A stretch of DNA of 64,000 nucleotides, taken from contig NC_089454.1 in the NCBI RefSeq assembly GCF_026210795.1, positions 62,001 to 126,000 on the forward strand. Reading direction: 5' to 3'. The number at the start of each line of letters is the position of its first letter. Within the stretch, counting starts at the first letter, position 1. The translations under genes and the position numbers were made by a program. A model generated the notes under the pieces. It did not search any database, was not told the DNA's origin, and saw only the letters and a list, made by a program, of their open reading frames with translations. Shown here piece after piece: positions 47,501-59,082 of the stretch. The stretch comes from Rhizophagus irregularis (lineage: Eukaryota; Glomeromycota; Glomeromycetes; Glomerales; Glomeraceae).

Positions 47501-47695
47501 ATTATATTGTTTAGTTTTAACTTGCTCTAATTCTTCATTAGACATTTCTTCACGACCACGCCCCAAACCACGCCCCATACCACGACCTCTACCAGCGAAA
47601 GGACTACCTCCGCGGTTTCCATTCTGAAAAGTGCCTCGAGACCCTTCGCCAGGACCACTTCCCCTTCCTATTGAATTTCTTACACTATGTGACAT
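38549..47695 (-). CDS. ZNFX1-type NFX1 zinc-finger RNA helicase, 32 exons, ~2,250 aa
   Basis: Main exons (minus): 47695-47243, 47168-47076, 47001-46428, 46330-45925, 45845-45181, 45111-44556, 44487-44172, then short exons to 40427, 40351-38870, 38796-38765 and 38693 onward; phases agree. An RG-rich N-terminus leads to a UPF1-like SF1 helicase: Walker A GPPGTGKT (731-738), Walker-B-like [10 protein letters not shown] (about 1114), [23 protein letters not shown]. An NFX1-type Cys/His array covers about 1423-1720 ([25 protein letters not shown]); then come CCPNCRYPI, a helical region and an RZ finger starting [10 protein letters not shown]. In the RZ finger an extra G at 38640-38641 shifts the frame after CPE and gives a stop at 38631-38633; without it the frame runs to 38549. 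The family acts in RNA silencing and antiviral defence. Argonaute is divergent next door. Confidence 0.92.
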
Positions 47696-48961
47696 AGAAA
47701 TGGAATCGTTTTCTTTTTAACTGGTTTATATAAGTTATTTATCTTATATTAAAAGAAAATGTTTTTTTTAAAAAAAACTAAATCGTAACTTTCAATGACA
47801 AATAAATAAGACTTTTCAAGTAAGAAAATAGAAAAGATAGCCGGTACAAAACATCAAAAAATTCCGGTTCAGTGAATTAAAAAAATTTGTTTGTGTCACA
47901 AGATGGATTATGTACTGTAGTTCACCCACGATCATTTCTATTAACGTTATCAATAACATTTTAATAAACTTTAAGTAAACGACAAAAACGACAAAATAGC
48001 AAATGATAAAACCAAATCATATATTTTTTTATATTTTATATTTTTATTTATTTATTTTTTTGATTTTAATAAAATTAGAAATTAGAAATAAAATAATTTG
48101 TTTATAAAACCAAATCCAATTTCAATAATTTCAATTGAACAGTTCGAGCATTGTACCACGAACTTAGATAATACTGTACTAAAAAAAAAAAAATTTGTAT
48201 CCCTAAACCTATTTATTATGTTACCAAGATAGAATTTTATGGGAAATCGAATACTAAATTGTTGTTCAAACGCAGTATGAATATGAAGTTGTAATACCAT
48301 TGGTCGAAAATTAGAACGTAATATTCTTCAAGCCTAATAATATAAATATGTAGAGAAAGAATTATTACGATCCGTATATATTAAAAACAGCATCTCTACT
48401 TTCGAGCATGAGACTTAAAATTATACAAAGTTTATTGAAATCTAGTCTCGCTCAACAATCGAACAACAAATAAATAATCCCTTTTGTTATACATAAATGA
48501 ATCTCAGTGAAAGCTTCAAACATGAGAAATTATAAAAATAAATTAATCATAAAATTAAGTCAAGAAATAAAGTAACATAATCATTATAAATGTAAATTTA
48601 TTATGTTTTTTTGTAAATATTTCTTATACGACTCATAAATTTGCTATTTTGAGACATTGCAGGAAAAATTTTCGAAAAATAGTATTTCCACAGAAATATT
48701 TCCTATGCAAACCCATTTATACCTATGTTTTATATCAAATAATCATGTTACAAACCTAACGGAATTAATTACACAATATTTACCAATTTATCCTCGGTGG
48801 TTTCGCGTAAAGAATTTCCATTTTGAAATGTATATAAAAGAACAGCCTTTTCTACATCTTTCCTTTCTCCTGTACTTCAATATTCCACATCGGTTTTTCC
48901 TGCCCATTATAAAATTTTATCGTATTTCCCTCTTTACTCATAAAAATATCAATTTTAAAAC
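47696..48961. promoter_or_regulatory. Shared divergent promoter region between helicase and Argonaute genes
   Basis: A 1,266-bp AT-rich spacer between two genes reading outwards; it must hold both promoters. It contains no mobile element or convincing ORF. A TATA-like tatataaaag lies at 48831-48840 on the Argonaute side. No clear counterpart was picked out on the helicase side. Bidirectional control is inferred from geometry only. Confidence 0.55.
48831..48840 (+). promoter_or_regulatory. TATA box of the Argonaute gene
   Basis: tatataaaag stands 122 bp upstream of the ATG at 48962, leaving a leader of roughly 90 bp if transcription starts about 30 bp downstream. It is less convincing than usual because the region is AT-rich, but the match is exact and well placed. 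Confidence 0.5.
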
Positions 48962-51900
48962 ATGTCTGACACGCAGTTTCTTATTGGTACTTTCTGTAGA
49001 AGGCCAACATTAGGAAATTTGGGAAGACAAATTCGTGTTCGTTCCAATTTCTTTGAAGTTCTCGCTTTGCCAACACAAAATATTATTCATTATGACGTCA
49101 CAATTACTCCCGATGTACCTCCCGCGCTCAATAGAAAGATATTTGGAGAATTTGAAAGGATTAGTCGTGAAGGACCGTTGAATGGAATTAGACCCGTCTT
49201 TGATGGTTCGTTTTCATTTTAGGATATTTAAGTATAATAACGATAAAAACTTTTAATTTTTATTATTATTATTATTATTATTTTTCTTCATTAGGGAGAA
49301 AGAATATTTTCGCTCCACGAAGCTTCCCATTTGGAGATACGGCTACATTTAACGTGAGTTAAAACTAACGAAATTATTTTTACTATTGTCGTCATTGAAT
49401 ATATGTATAATTATAAATTTAGGTTACTCTTCCTGAAGATGAAACAATTCCTAGTAAACGTACTCCAAGGACTTTTAAGATCAAAATCAAGAAAGCTGGA
49501 GAAATTTACATGGATGAACTTCATCGGTTTCTTCAAGGAAAACATCCTATGACATCAAATTGTTTAACAGGTAAATTAAATAATATTTGATTTTATTAGA
49601 TATTTTTACGGAAATTATATGTAATAAATATAAAAATTTAGCGACTATGGCACTTGATGTGTTAATTCGTCATCTCCCTTCAATGCGACATGTTACGGTT
49701 GGGCGTTCTTTTTTTACTAATGCTGGAGCCGAACCTCTTTTTGGAGGTGCTGAAGTCTGGCAGGGATATTATCAATCGGCACGTCCTGCTCAAGGTTTGT
49801 AGTATATGAAGTACCCTAATTTCTTAGATAAAATTTTTAAGTATACCATTTTAATTCATTCGTAAATTTATTTCCTAATTAGAAAAAATGCTAATCAATG
49901 TTGATCTGAGTGCAACTGCGTTTTATGAATCGGGACCTCTTATACAAATGGTAACTAAAATTTTAGGCCGTAGAAACCCTGATGACCTTCGTCGAGGATT
50001 TAGTGATAAAGATCGTATCAAAGTTGAAAAAACATTAAAGAATCTTAAAATTCGTGTCACACACCGTGGAGAAGCAACTTCCAAACGTAATTTCAAAATC
50101 ATTAAGCTTACTCCAACACCTGCATCTCAAACAATGTTTGATGCTGGCAATGGTGTTACTACAGATGTTGCAGATTATTTTGCAAGACAATACGGTCGAC
50201 GTTTATCCTACTCACATCTTCCTTGTGTAACAGTTCAAAAGAATATTTATCTTCCACTTGAAGTTTGCGAAGTCGTTGAAGTAACTATTAAAATTTTTCT
50301 TTTCACATTACGTAAATCATGTTATTAACAATATATAAATTTAGGGTCAACGTCACATCCGCAAATTAAATGAAAAACAGACCGCTGATATGATCAAATT
50401 CACTTGTCAGTCACCTCATTTACGTGCAAATAAGATTAAACAAGGCGTTGATATTCTGAATTATCGTAAGAATGAGTATCTTAAACAATTTGGTTTAGAA
50501 GTCGCAAGCGAAATGATTGTAGTAAGTGAACTATTTGATTACTTTTGTATGATAACTTCAGTTATTATAATTCAATCAATATAAATATTTTCTTATTCTA
50601 ATAGATTCAAGCACGTGTCCTCCCCGTACCAACTTTACAATATCATCCGTCTTCGCGTGAACATAGTTTTCAACCACGTGAAGGATCCTGGAATTTAAGA
50701 GATAAGAAAGTGGCACAAGGCGCTGTCCTTGGTTCGTGGGCAATTGTTGCATTTGGATCAGAACGCGATCTTCCAACACAATCTATTCAAGCATTCATAC
50801 GTGAGCTAGTAATCACTTGTCAAGATAATGGAATGGTATTAAATAATAAGTTTATTAAATTCGTTTACGATATACTATAGCTAATCGACTTTTTTTTTTT
50901 ACCTTTTAGAGTATTCCGAATAGAACACCTCCTATTATGCATACAAATTCTCAAGGTGATATTGAGGGCACCCTAAAGACTGCATGGCTTCATGCAGGAA
51001 ACGCCGCTAAAGCTCAACCACAATTAATTGTTTGTGTTCTTCCAAACACCGGTGTTCCTCTTTATGCTGAAATTAAACGCGTCACTGATACTGTTATTGG
51101 TGTTGCAAGTCAATGCGTACAAAGCCGACACATGATGCAGGCAAAAAAACAGTATTGTGCAAATTTGTGTCTTAAAATCAACGTAAAACTCGGTGGAATG
51201 AATTCATTCATAAGTCCTAGTCAAATTCCTTTCATCTCCGATAAACCTACTATTCTTATGGGCGCTGATATTTCGCATCCATCTCCTGGTGAGTAACAAT
51301 AATTTTTTTTACGCTTAGAGAATATTTTTTTCTCAATTTATTTATTTATTGTGACGCGTTTTTTTTAATCGAAAATAAATAGGTGAACCTTCTCGACCTT
51401 CAATTGCAGCTCTTTGCGCTTCCATGGATGCTAAGGCATCAAGATATTCGGCATCTATTAGAGTTCAAACGGGTCGTACAGAAATTATTGCGGACTTGGC
51501 TAATATGACCAAGGAACTTTTAAAAACATTCTACCAAACTTGCGGAAGAAAGCCAGAGAGAATTCTCTTTTATCGCGATGGCGTTTCTGAAGGACAATTT
51601 GATCAAGTGCTCAATGGAGAAATTAAAGCAGTTAGAGGTATATAATTATAATATTAAATTTAATTTTTTCACTTATTAATTTTTTTTCTTGAAATAGCTG
51701 CATGTATGTCTCTTGAGGAATCATACAAGCCATCCATCACTTTTGTGGTTGTTCAGAAGCGACATCATACTCGCTTCTTCCCCTTGGACAAACGCGACTC
51801 TGATAGAACTGGAAATTGCCTTCCTGGGACTGTAATCGAATCCGGAATCACTCATCCTTATGAATTTGATTTTTGTACGTATTGTTATTGATTTAAAATT

Positions 51901-52485
51901 TTTCACAGAATACACTTAATATTTTAAAATTCTTTTTTAGATCTTCAAAGCCATGCTGGATTACAAGGAACATCTAGACCAACTCATTATCATGTCCTAT
52001 TTGATGAAAATACTTTCACATCTGATGGGTAAATACTGATATTATAAAGAGTAAACTAATTTAATCAATGCGGGTTTAATATAAATGTAAATTTTTATTT
52101 TAGGCTCCAAGCACTTTCATACAATTTGTGTTATGTCTATGCGCGTTGTACACGCGCCGTTTCTTTGGTATTTTTTTTTTTTCTCTGCGTTTTACTATTT
52201 TTTGAGGACATTCTTTATAGTATTATTTCGTTTAATAGGTTCCTCCTGTATATTATGCTCACATCGTATGTCGACGAGCACGATTCCACGCGAGAGACCA
52301 ACATTGGAGTGATACAGAATCTGGCAGTGAAGGAGATCAAGGAACCGCATCAATTTTTGGAGTAGTCAAACCTGAATTACAAAGAGTAATTATTTTTTTT
52401 AATTTTTCCAATGTTTTTTTTTTTTTAATTAATTATAACTAAATTCATATATAAAATTGGTTTATAGGTCATGTATTTTATGTGA
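48962..52485 (+). CDS. Argonaute, 845 aa, 14 exons, complete catalytic tetrad
   Basis: Exons: 48962-49205, 49295-49353, 49423-49570, 49642-49794, 49883-50280, 50345-50521, 50605-50835, 50910-51288, 51383-51637, 51698-51874, 51941-52028, 52104-52167, 52239-52385, 52468-52485; all phases agree. It binds small RNAs and silences complementary transcripts. The order is N domain ([21 protein letters not shown]), linker, PAZ (exon 5, ending [12 protein letters not shown]), MID, PIWI. PIWI shows [10 protein letters not shown] (Asp590), GRTEII (Glu630), [10 protein letters not shown] (Asp662) and VYYAHIV (His799), the DEDH tetrad with the 40- and 72-residue spacings of human AGO2. The ending KPELQRVMYFM is typical. 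The protein starts close to the N domain, with no Gly/Arg-rich leader. Slicer activity is predicted, not shown. Confidence 0.96.
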
Positions 52486-52785
52486 AGTATTTCACAGATA
52501 AAACATTTGAATTGGCAATAAAATATACTTCATATTTTTATTTATATTATTTAATCGAAATGACATATCAGACTTTATTATTTTCTAATGTGTTCTTATG
52601 TAGAAGAATTTTTTCTTTTCAGAGTAAAGTGAAATTATATAGATTTATAATAAATATCCATCATTTTAACTAACAATTTAATTATTATTTTATTATTATG
52701 AATGAAATACTTTTAGTATTGTTTAAAAATAAATGTATTGAAAGATGTATTTTCTATAAATTCTATTTTGACAAAGTTAAATTAA

Positions 52786-53738
52786 TTAATCATCAAGTAT
52801 TTCTATAATTTCCAAGTTTCTTGGTTGTTCCTGAATATTCCAATGAAATTCACCATTATTATTATATAGTATTTGATTATTACCCTGTAAAGATTCATCA
52901 CCAAAAACATTATCATAAATATTATTTCCTTCTTCTGATTTTATTACTTGTAAAGATAAATTGTCTTCTTCTTTAATAATATTTTTATCATTTTCAACGT
53001 AATCATAAATCGGCATAATAAAGTTTATAACTTTATTTTGAATTAAGTTCGTAAACATTTCTTTAGACCTATAATGTAAATGTAAAACAGCAAGTGGAAT
53101 TTCAGATTTCTTTTGTAAAAGGGATTCAGTTTTATAAAAAAATACTGAAATAGCACCAATTAATTGTTGATTTTGATTATTTAAAGTACAAAGTTGTTGT
53201 CTCTTTCCTGAATCAGCTAAAGATAAACCTTTTGGATTTAAAGAAGAAGGGAAATAGGAGGTTGACATTTCATTTGTAGGGATTCCATTAATTCTTATTT
53301 CTGCGACGATAGGTTTCAAATAAGATGCTTCTGATGATGATACTCGAACCGTGAATTGAGTTGATGAGGTAGGTAAAAAGATGTAATATAGAAAATTACT
53401 AAAGAAAAAAAAAAATGTAAAAATATGTAAAAATATGTAAAAATATTTAAAAATACGTAAACATATGGAAAAAATATTAGATAAAATTTTTAAATTACCT
53501 TTCCATCCTTATTCCAGTTTGATAATTATCGACCCAATTAGGACTTGTATATCTATACTAAAGATAACGTGTTTAAAGGAATAAAAGGAATAAATTTATG
53601 TAAAAATTTATACATATATATATATATAATGTATATTAAAATAAATCAATTTACCGGTACATTTTTTCTTGGACCGAGATATTCTTCTAATAAAATATTA
53701 TTTATTAAAACTTCTAATTCATATCCTTGAAAAAGCAT
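52786..53738 (-). CDS. Uncharacterised DUF7918-like protein, 251 aa, three exons
   Basis: Exons on the minus strand are 53738-53655, 53557-53499 and 53398-52786, with consistent phases. The protein opens MLFQGYELEVLINN, followed by YTSPNWVDNYQTGIRMES and a beta-rich stretch ending in FTVRVSSSEA and AEIRINGIPT. It then has GAISVFFYKTESLL and a Ser/Asn/Glu-rich acidic tail. This order (short N-terminal strand, a central jelly-roll-like part, a mid-protein FxF strand) resembles the fungal DUF7918 family, which has no known function; the match is by impression only. It ends about 300 bp from the Argonaute stop in a tail-to-tail arrangement. Confidence 0.6.
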
Positions 53739-54362
53739 TTTTTTTTGTTATTATTATTATATTTGTTTTATAATATAAAATGATTTTTTTTTTAAAAAAA
53801 AAACAAAGAAAAAATATTTTTTAAAAAAGATAATAATTCAAAATCACTTTTTATATACTTTTTTATATATACAATAAAAAACTATATTCGTATATTTCCG
53901 GAAAATTTTAACACTAATTCCGCTTGTTAAAGATTACGGTAAAATGTATAAAAGGTGTAACGTATTAAAATCCTCAAATGTTTATACGAATTAATAAATA
54001 AGGATTCATTTAGTAATATACTGCGCCATAACTTTATTGTAATATTAGGAAAAAAATGATTTTTTTTGGATGATAAAAAACGCGTAAATCATTTGAGAAA
54101 CTTTATATACTTCAAAAGCAGTAATAGATGATGTCAATATACCGATAAAACAGAAATAGTCATTTTTTTATTGCGGCAAATCGATAAAGCAATGATAACT
54201 AAATATGTGTTATGATCAACTAAAATGAAATGAAAGTCATTATAAGCACTCATTAGTCATTTAGTCATTTACACAATGTAACAAATAAAAATATTGTAAA
54301 TGTGAAAGGATTATGTAATTTATTTTTACGAAATAATCCGAAATAATCAAAAGTAATCATCA
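53739..54362. other. Intergenic spacer
   Basis: About 620 bp, AT-rich, between two minus-strand genes; no distinct element recognised. Confidence 0.5.
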
Positions 54363-54841
54363 TTATTGAAATTTTTTAACATTCTCTTCTAATTTTGATT
54401 TATTAGAACCAATAATATCAGCTTCTAATAATCTTTTACCGCCTTTAAAGAAATAGAAACTTGGTAAAGAAGTAATTTGATATTCTTCTGATAATTCCTA
54501 TTAATTTTTAAAAGTTCAAAAAAAAAAGTTAACAAAACTTGTATGTTTTTATAAATATAAATGTGAAATAGATACTTACAGATTGTTCATCAGTATTTAT
54601 TTTAAGGAAATGCACATTTTGAAATTCCTTTGAGAGTTTATCGAATACAGGAGCCATTGTTTTACAAGGACTGCACCAATCTGCCCAAAAATCAACCACG
54701 ACCTAATAAAATAAATAAATTATATTTATTAATAATGGTACTATCAAGAAGTAATAGTTCGATTAATTGAACTATACATACCAAACTTCCACTATTAATG
54801 TATTGATCGAGTTCAGATTTATTTTGAATTTGAACTGGCAT
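54363..54841 (-). CDS. Thioredoxin, 105 aa, three exons, WCSPC active site
   Basis: Exons on the minus strand are 54841-54782, 54702-54580 and 54497-54363, all in phase zero, giving the standard cytosolic thioredoxin length. It reduces disulfides in proteins such as ribonucleotide reductase and peroxiredoxins, using electrons from thioredoxin reductase. [20 protein letters not shown] carries the redox site and [11 protein letters not shown] the cis-Pro loop. The site is Cys-Ser-Pro-Cys where most thioredoxins have Cys-Gly-Pro-Cys, which is expected to shift the redox potential somewhat. No signal peptide is seen. Confidence 0.95.
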
Positions 54842-55327
54842 TTTTAGTTTTATTAATTAAAGGTGTATAGTGAATATATTGTGAATACTGACTGTATTAC
54901 TTGAAGGTTTATGGTTTGCGTATATTGAATATACTGACTGTTTTACGAATATTTTTACTTATAATAAATATATTTACTGGCTGGTTTGCGAATACTTTTA
55001 CTTATATTGAATATGCGAATATTTACTAGTAAAACAAATTGAAAATTTTCTGAGGAATTCATTTTTTCTCGCGATATTTATACTTTTTTTTTGACGTACA
55101 GTATGTCAGTAATTAGTAATATAATAAATGACGTTATTATGGCACTAAATTCGAAAAAGCTTAATATAGTAAATTTATAGTATGTATGGGTAGTGTTGAT
55201 CACCTCAATCATCTCGTCATTCTCGTGATTACAAAACTATACAAGATCATTCTTCATAAATCAAGACGGTTCGAAATAAAAAATGATTTTTTATTAATAA
55301 TCCTATTGTTTCTATTATTTCTATTAT
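54842..55327. other. Intergenic spacer with short direct repeats
   Basis: About 490 bp holding the thioredoxin promoter. Near 54890-55030 short blocks such as gaatactgactg, gaatatactgactg and gcgaatacttttacttat recur, a weak local duplication. A 64-codon ORF (55186-55380) overlaps the next gene antisense and is not supported. Confidence 0.4.
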
Positions 55328-56866
55328 TTAAAAAAAGATTTCTTCTTTACGATAATAATAATTATTATCATAATATATAAATTCTTCATTGTCATATTTT
55401 TTGAATTTAATAATACCTAATTTTTGATATTTTTCAATTATTTCAAAATTTTCTTTTTTACTAATTATATTTTGATGCCCTTTTGTAATAATAAATAAAA
55501 GTGATCTTTGTGGTACACGATTCATCCAATCAATGAAAAAAGATTCTAAATCTTTTAATAATATATTTGAATCTAAACAATATCGTAATTTTAATTCATG
55601 AAAATTTTTTGAAGAATATTTTGAAATAATATTTAATAATTCATTCTCTTTTAAATATAAACTACCACATAAAATATTAATACTTTCTAATTTTTTACAA
55701 TTAATAAAAATTATTTTTAATGTTTCAATTTCATTTTTAATAAATGGACTATGTAATGATTTTAAATTTGGACAAAATTTTGCTATAGATAAATTTAATG
55801 GATCATATGTATTATCATGATAACTTATATAAAGTTGTATTAAATTCTTTCCATTATTTTCTAAAAATTTAATTAATAAATCAACTTGTAAACTTTTAAA
55901 TGATAATTTTAAAATTTGTAATTGTATATAATTAATTTGTTGATAAATTATTTTTAATAATTTATCATCTTTAAAAAATAGTAAATTAATTTCTTTTAAA
56001 TTTATAAATTTATTAATTGGTGGTAAAGGTCCTTCATTTTTTTTTCCACATATTTTTAATTTATTTATATGTTTTGTTAATGAATTTGTTATATTTTCAT
56101 AATTTATATCTCCTGATGAACCTCTTGATGTTATATAAAAATTTTTTAAATTTTGTTGAACATAAATTAATTCTTTTAATCCATTGGATATTTCATTATT
56201 ATAATCTATTGATATTAATTTTATATTATAACTTATTTTTGATAATTGATAAAATAATTCTGATGCTATGTTTGTACTACATCTTAATTCTGTTAAATCT
56301 AAACATTTTATTTCATTTCCTCCTCCTGATAATTTTTTAATTATTGGAATATTTCTATTATAATAATTATTCCAATCCCAATAATCTTTTTCTTCCCAAT
56401 AATATATTAATTTATTTAATGTTGTTATTTCTTTTATAAATATTTTAATTATTTCTTTTGTTATTAAGAAATATTTTTCTTTTATATTATTCTTTGTTTT
56501 ATATAATTTTTTATTACTAATTATTATTTGAATAATTTCTCTTATTGATATTACTTTACAATATGATGGATAATTAAATATTGGTTTTTTTGTTTTTATA
56601 TTTGGTATTAATATTTCATTTTTAAGTAATTTTTCTTTTGTTTCATTAGAAAGAAATTTAATTAATATATTAAAAATTTTATTTGATATTCTTTGTCTTA
56701 ATATTGTATTCGTAATATTTGTAAATTTCCAAATATCTCTCCATAATATTCTAACTGAACTTTCACACCAAAGTCGATTAACCAATAAACATGAATATAA
56801 TGTATTTCTATCTTGTTCTAAATGTTCAAAAATTTCTTCAAGGCAATCAGAGGGAAGTTGTATCAT
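55328..56866 (-). CDS. F-box/leucine-rich-like protein, 512 aa
   Basis: Single exon starting MIQLPSDCLEEIFEHLEQ. Residues 1-50 are a clear F-box (LPSDCLEEIFEHL, LYSCLLVNRLWCESSVRILW), the Skp1-binding part of an SCF ubiquitin ligase. Residues 170-430 contain leucine-rich-like segments (LSGGGNEIKCLDLTEL, ISRFINLKEINLL-type strands, SIAKFCPNLKSLHSP, INCKKLESINIL), expected to form the substrate-binding solenoid. It is rich in Ile, Asn and Lys, in keeping with the AT-rich genome. It is a better F-box match than the related gene at 26957. The target is unknown. Confidence 0.85.
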   Translation of the reverse strand: MIQLPSDCLEEIFEHLEQDRNTLYSCLLVNRLWCESSVRILWRDIWKFTNITNTILRQRISNKIFNILIKFLSNETKEKLLKNEILIPNIKTKKPIFNYPSYCKVISIREIIQIIISNKKLYKTKNNIKEKYFLITKEIIKIFIKEITTLNKLIYYWEEKDYWDWNNYYNRNIPIIKKLSGGGNEIKCLDLTELRCSTNIASELFYQLSKISYNIKLISIDYNNEISNGLKELIYVQQNLKNFYITSRGSSGDINYENITNSLTKHINKLKICGKKNEGPLPPINKFINLKEINLLFFKDDKLLKIIYQQINYIQLQILKLSFKSLQVDLLIKFLENNGKNLIQLYISYHDNTYDPLNLSIAKFCPNLKSLHSPFIKNEIETLKIIFINCKKLESINILCGSLYLKENELLNIISKYSSKNFHELKLRYCLDSNILLKDLESFFIDWMNRVPQRSLLFIITKGHQNIISKKENFEIIEKYQKLGIIKFKKYDNEEFIYYDNNYYYRKEEIFF

Positions 56867-58506
56867 TTTTTTTTAAAAAAAAGTCATGAAAAAAAAAAAG
56901 AATGCAGTCGAATAATTAAATATTCGATTAAAAAGTTTGTGTAACTTTAACGAGTTGGGCTTATTAGGTTATTGGGCTGGGAAATGATCTTTTTCCAATT
57001 TATTAATTCGACAAAATTTACCGAATTTACTTGGCGTTTATTATAGTATAAAAGGTATAAATAAATACCTTTAAATTTCTATCATCTGATCAAAACATTT
57101 AAGGGACGCTGATGATATAATATTTAAAGTTTCTGTACTATAAAATGGTTCACATGACCACAATATATGTTTATCATAATCGCGGTAAATTTCACGTTCG
57201 ATCTTTTCTTCGTTGATTTTAATTGATCGAATGTTCTTTTAACATTAAAGGTTTAATTACCGATTTTTGCCCATCCACGTTGAACATAATTTGAACGTTC
57301 CCAATTAATAATTAACCCAATGTCGTCTCACGGTATTACGTATCACGTGTCCCCATTTCCGCAGCTATACTCTTTTATTGTCAAAATTTTCTAATTCTTT
57401 ATCTTCCTATTATTAACAGTTAAATACCTGAGAAAGAACAATTAATTATTAATGCTGTCCTAACCATTCAAACATGAGGAATATAAGTTTCCCCATCTAG
57501 ATATTTTTTTCACTTTAGATATTTTAAAAGAAAGAATTTATTTATTGCAGCAAAAGGTAAAGTTGTGTAACCGTAGTTTTATTATTTTATCAATAATAAA
57601 AGGAAATGATTTTTTTTTGGCGTTTATTTATTATTTATTCTATTTTATTATTATTTATTTATTTATTTCACAAATAATTTCATCAAAAAGGTATTCTTTT
57701 TTCAAGTAGTTATTGTATTTATTTGTCTAATTAAAAATCTCAATAAAATATACTAAGTATTGTGTGTCATATGATAATCTTGGATACTCTCAACGAATGA
57801 TATGCTACTCTCGATAAAAATTTGCATATTTTCTCGGTTCGTCAAACTTTGTTGATCGTCTTCTGGTAATTGCATAACGCCGTTCTGGAGAGCTTCGATA
57901 GAAGCATTAACTGTATAAGGCACGGAACGTAAGATGAACTTTATCCACCTCCCTTATATATTATATAAGTAATATAAGTAATATATAAAGAATTTATATT
58001 ACCTTACGTTCCGTACTTTATACAAATCGCGTGATATAATTTTTATTTAACGATCTTGCGACAGGCTTCTTCAATACTTGTGGTGAAAATCAGCATTAAT
58101 TTTTGAATCATGTGCGGAGAGATCATTGGCAATTTTTGAATCACGTGCGACGATTCATATAACAACCATGGTGTTAACTTCGTTCGTTTCATGCGCCAAG
58201 ATGTATTCAAACTTTTTTAAGCTGTTATAAATAAAACGTACAAAAGAACTTAGATTTTTTTTTATTGTAACATCAAAATTCAAACAAAAAAAACCCTTGT
58301 AACTGGCAGTTTTTGAAAAATGAGGTTTTTATTATAAATATTATAGAAAAGGGTTTTACATATCAAGGTAAAAACTTCACAACGGAAATACTAACATCAA
58401 TATTATTTATTTAATCGGGTATTCAATCATTACTGAGCTGATTCCTAAATAGTTTCAGGCAAAATCTTTTATTAAACTCTTTAAATTCGAATTACCGATA
58501 TATATT
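56867..58506. other. Intergenic spacer, 1.6 kb
   Basis: AT-rich DNA without a supported gene; contains the small inverted-repeat element at 57912-58024. The left part holds the F-box gene promoter. Confidence 0.5.
57912..58024. mobile_element. 113-bp MITE
   Basis: The left end tgtataaggcacggaacgta and the right end, read on the other strand as tgtataaagtacggaacgta, match at 18 of 20 positions, and the inversion continues two bases further. The interior is AT-rich with taatataagtaatata repeats. No clear target duplication was seen. Confidence 0.65.
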
Positions 58507-59082
58507 TTATTTTTTATTCTTGACTACCAAAATAAGGTTTAACTCCAACACGGCGTTTATTGGAGACCCTATACCATAAACGCTATTAAGATTATTTACA
58601 TGAAGTGCACCATGCCCTAATGCTATGATTTCCCCACCATACACAGCCTGAATCCCCTTTCTGCATAAACATTCTATCATCTGCTCACTTCACCAATATT
58701 GTATAGATAGGAATAGAATTCTCCCTCGATCTTTCTATGCCAAATATTGGTAATTGTTGTTCGTAGATCCAGAAATCTCCATCACAAATATTTGTTAATC
58801 ATCAATACGTCCTTTAGTTAATCCTGTAGTACGTCCAACCTTAAATACACAATCTGAAGTTTCTATCAAATTGACATCTCTGATACCCGAAAGCACAATA
58901 GGCTTAAGAGACTGAAGTTTGAACTCTGATTCAGGGATGGCAACATCTTTCGGATTTATGGACTGTTTCTTATCAGGGTCATCAACCAAAGCTATGGCGG
59001 CATCAACTCCATACAATTTTTTGTCAATCTCATAATTGTCACGTATACCATTTACAAATGTTGCAAATTCTGTAGACCTCAT
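58507..59082 (-). pseudogene. Trypsin-like serine protease fragment with frameshifts
   Basis: The first part (from 59082) has YGVDAAIALVD, resembling the catalytic-Asp region, and VFKVGRTTGLTKGRI, then a stop at about 58798. Further down another frame has GDFWIYEQQLPIFGI and KGDSGC, the catalytic-Ser motif (about 58648-58665). A third frame then has YGGEIIALGHGALHVNN and YGIGSPINAVLEL. The pieces are in the right order for an S1-type protease, but the catalytic His region is missing and at least two frameshifts are needed. I call it a pseudogene. Confidence 0.6.

Noticed and set aside
56017-56340. 107-codon plus-strand ORF
   Set aside because: Antisense to the F-box gene; its Leu/Ile/Tyr-rich composition comes from reverse-complemented AT-rich coding sequence.
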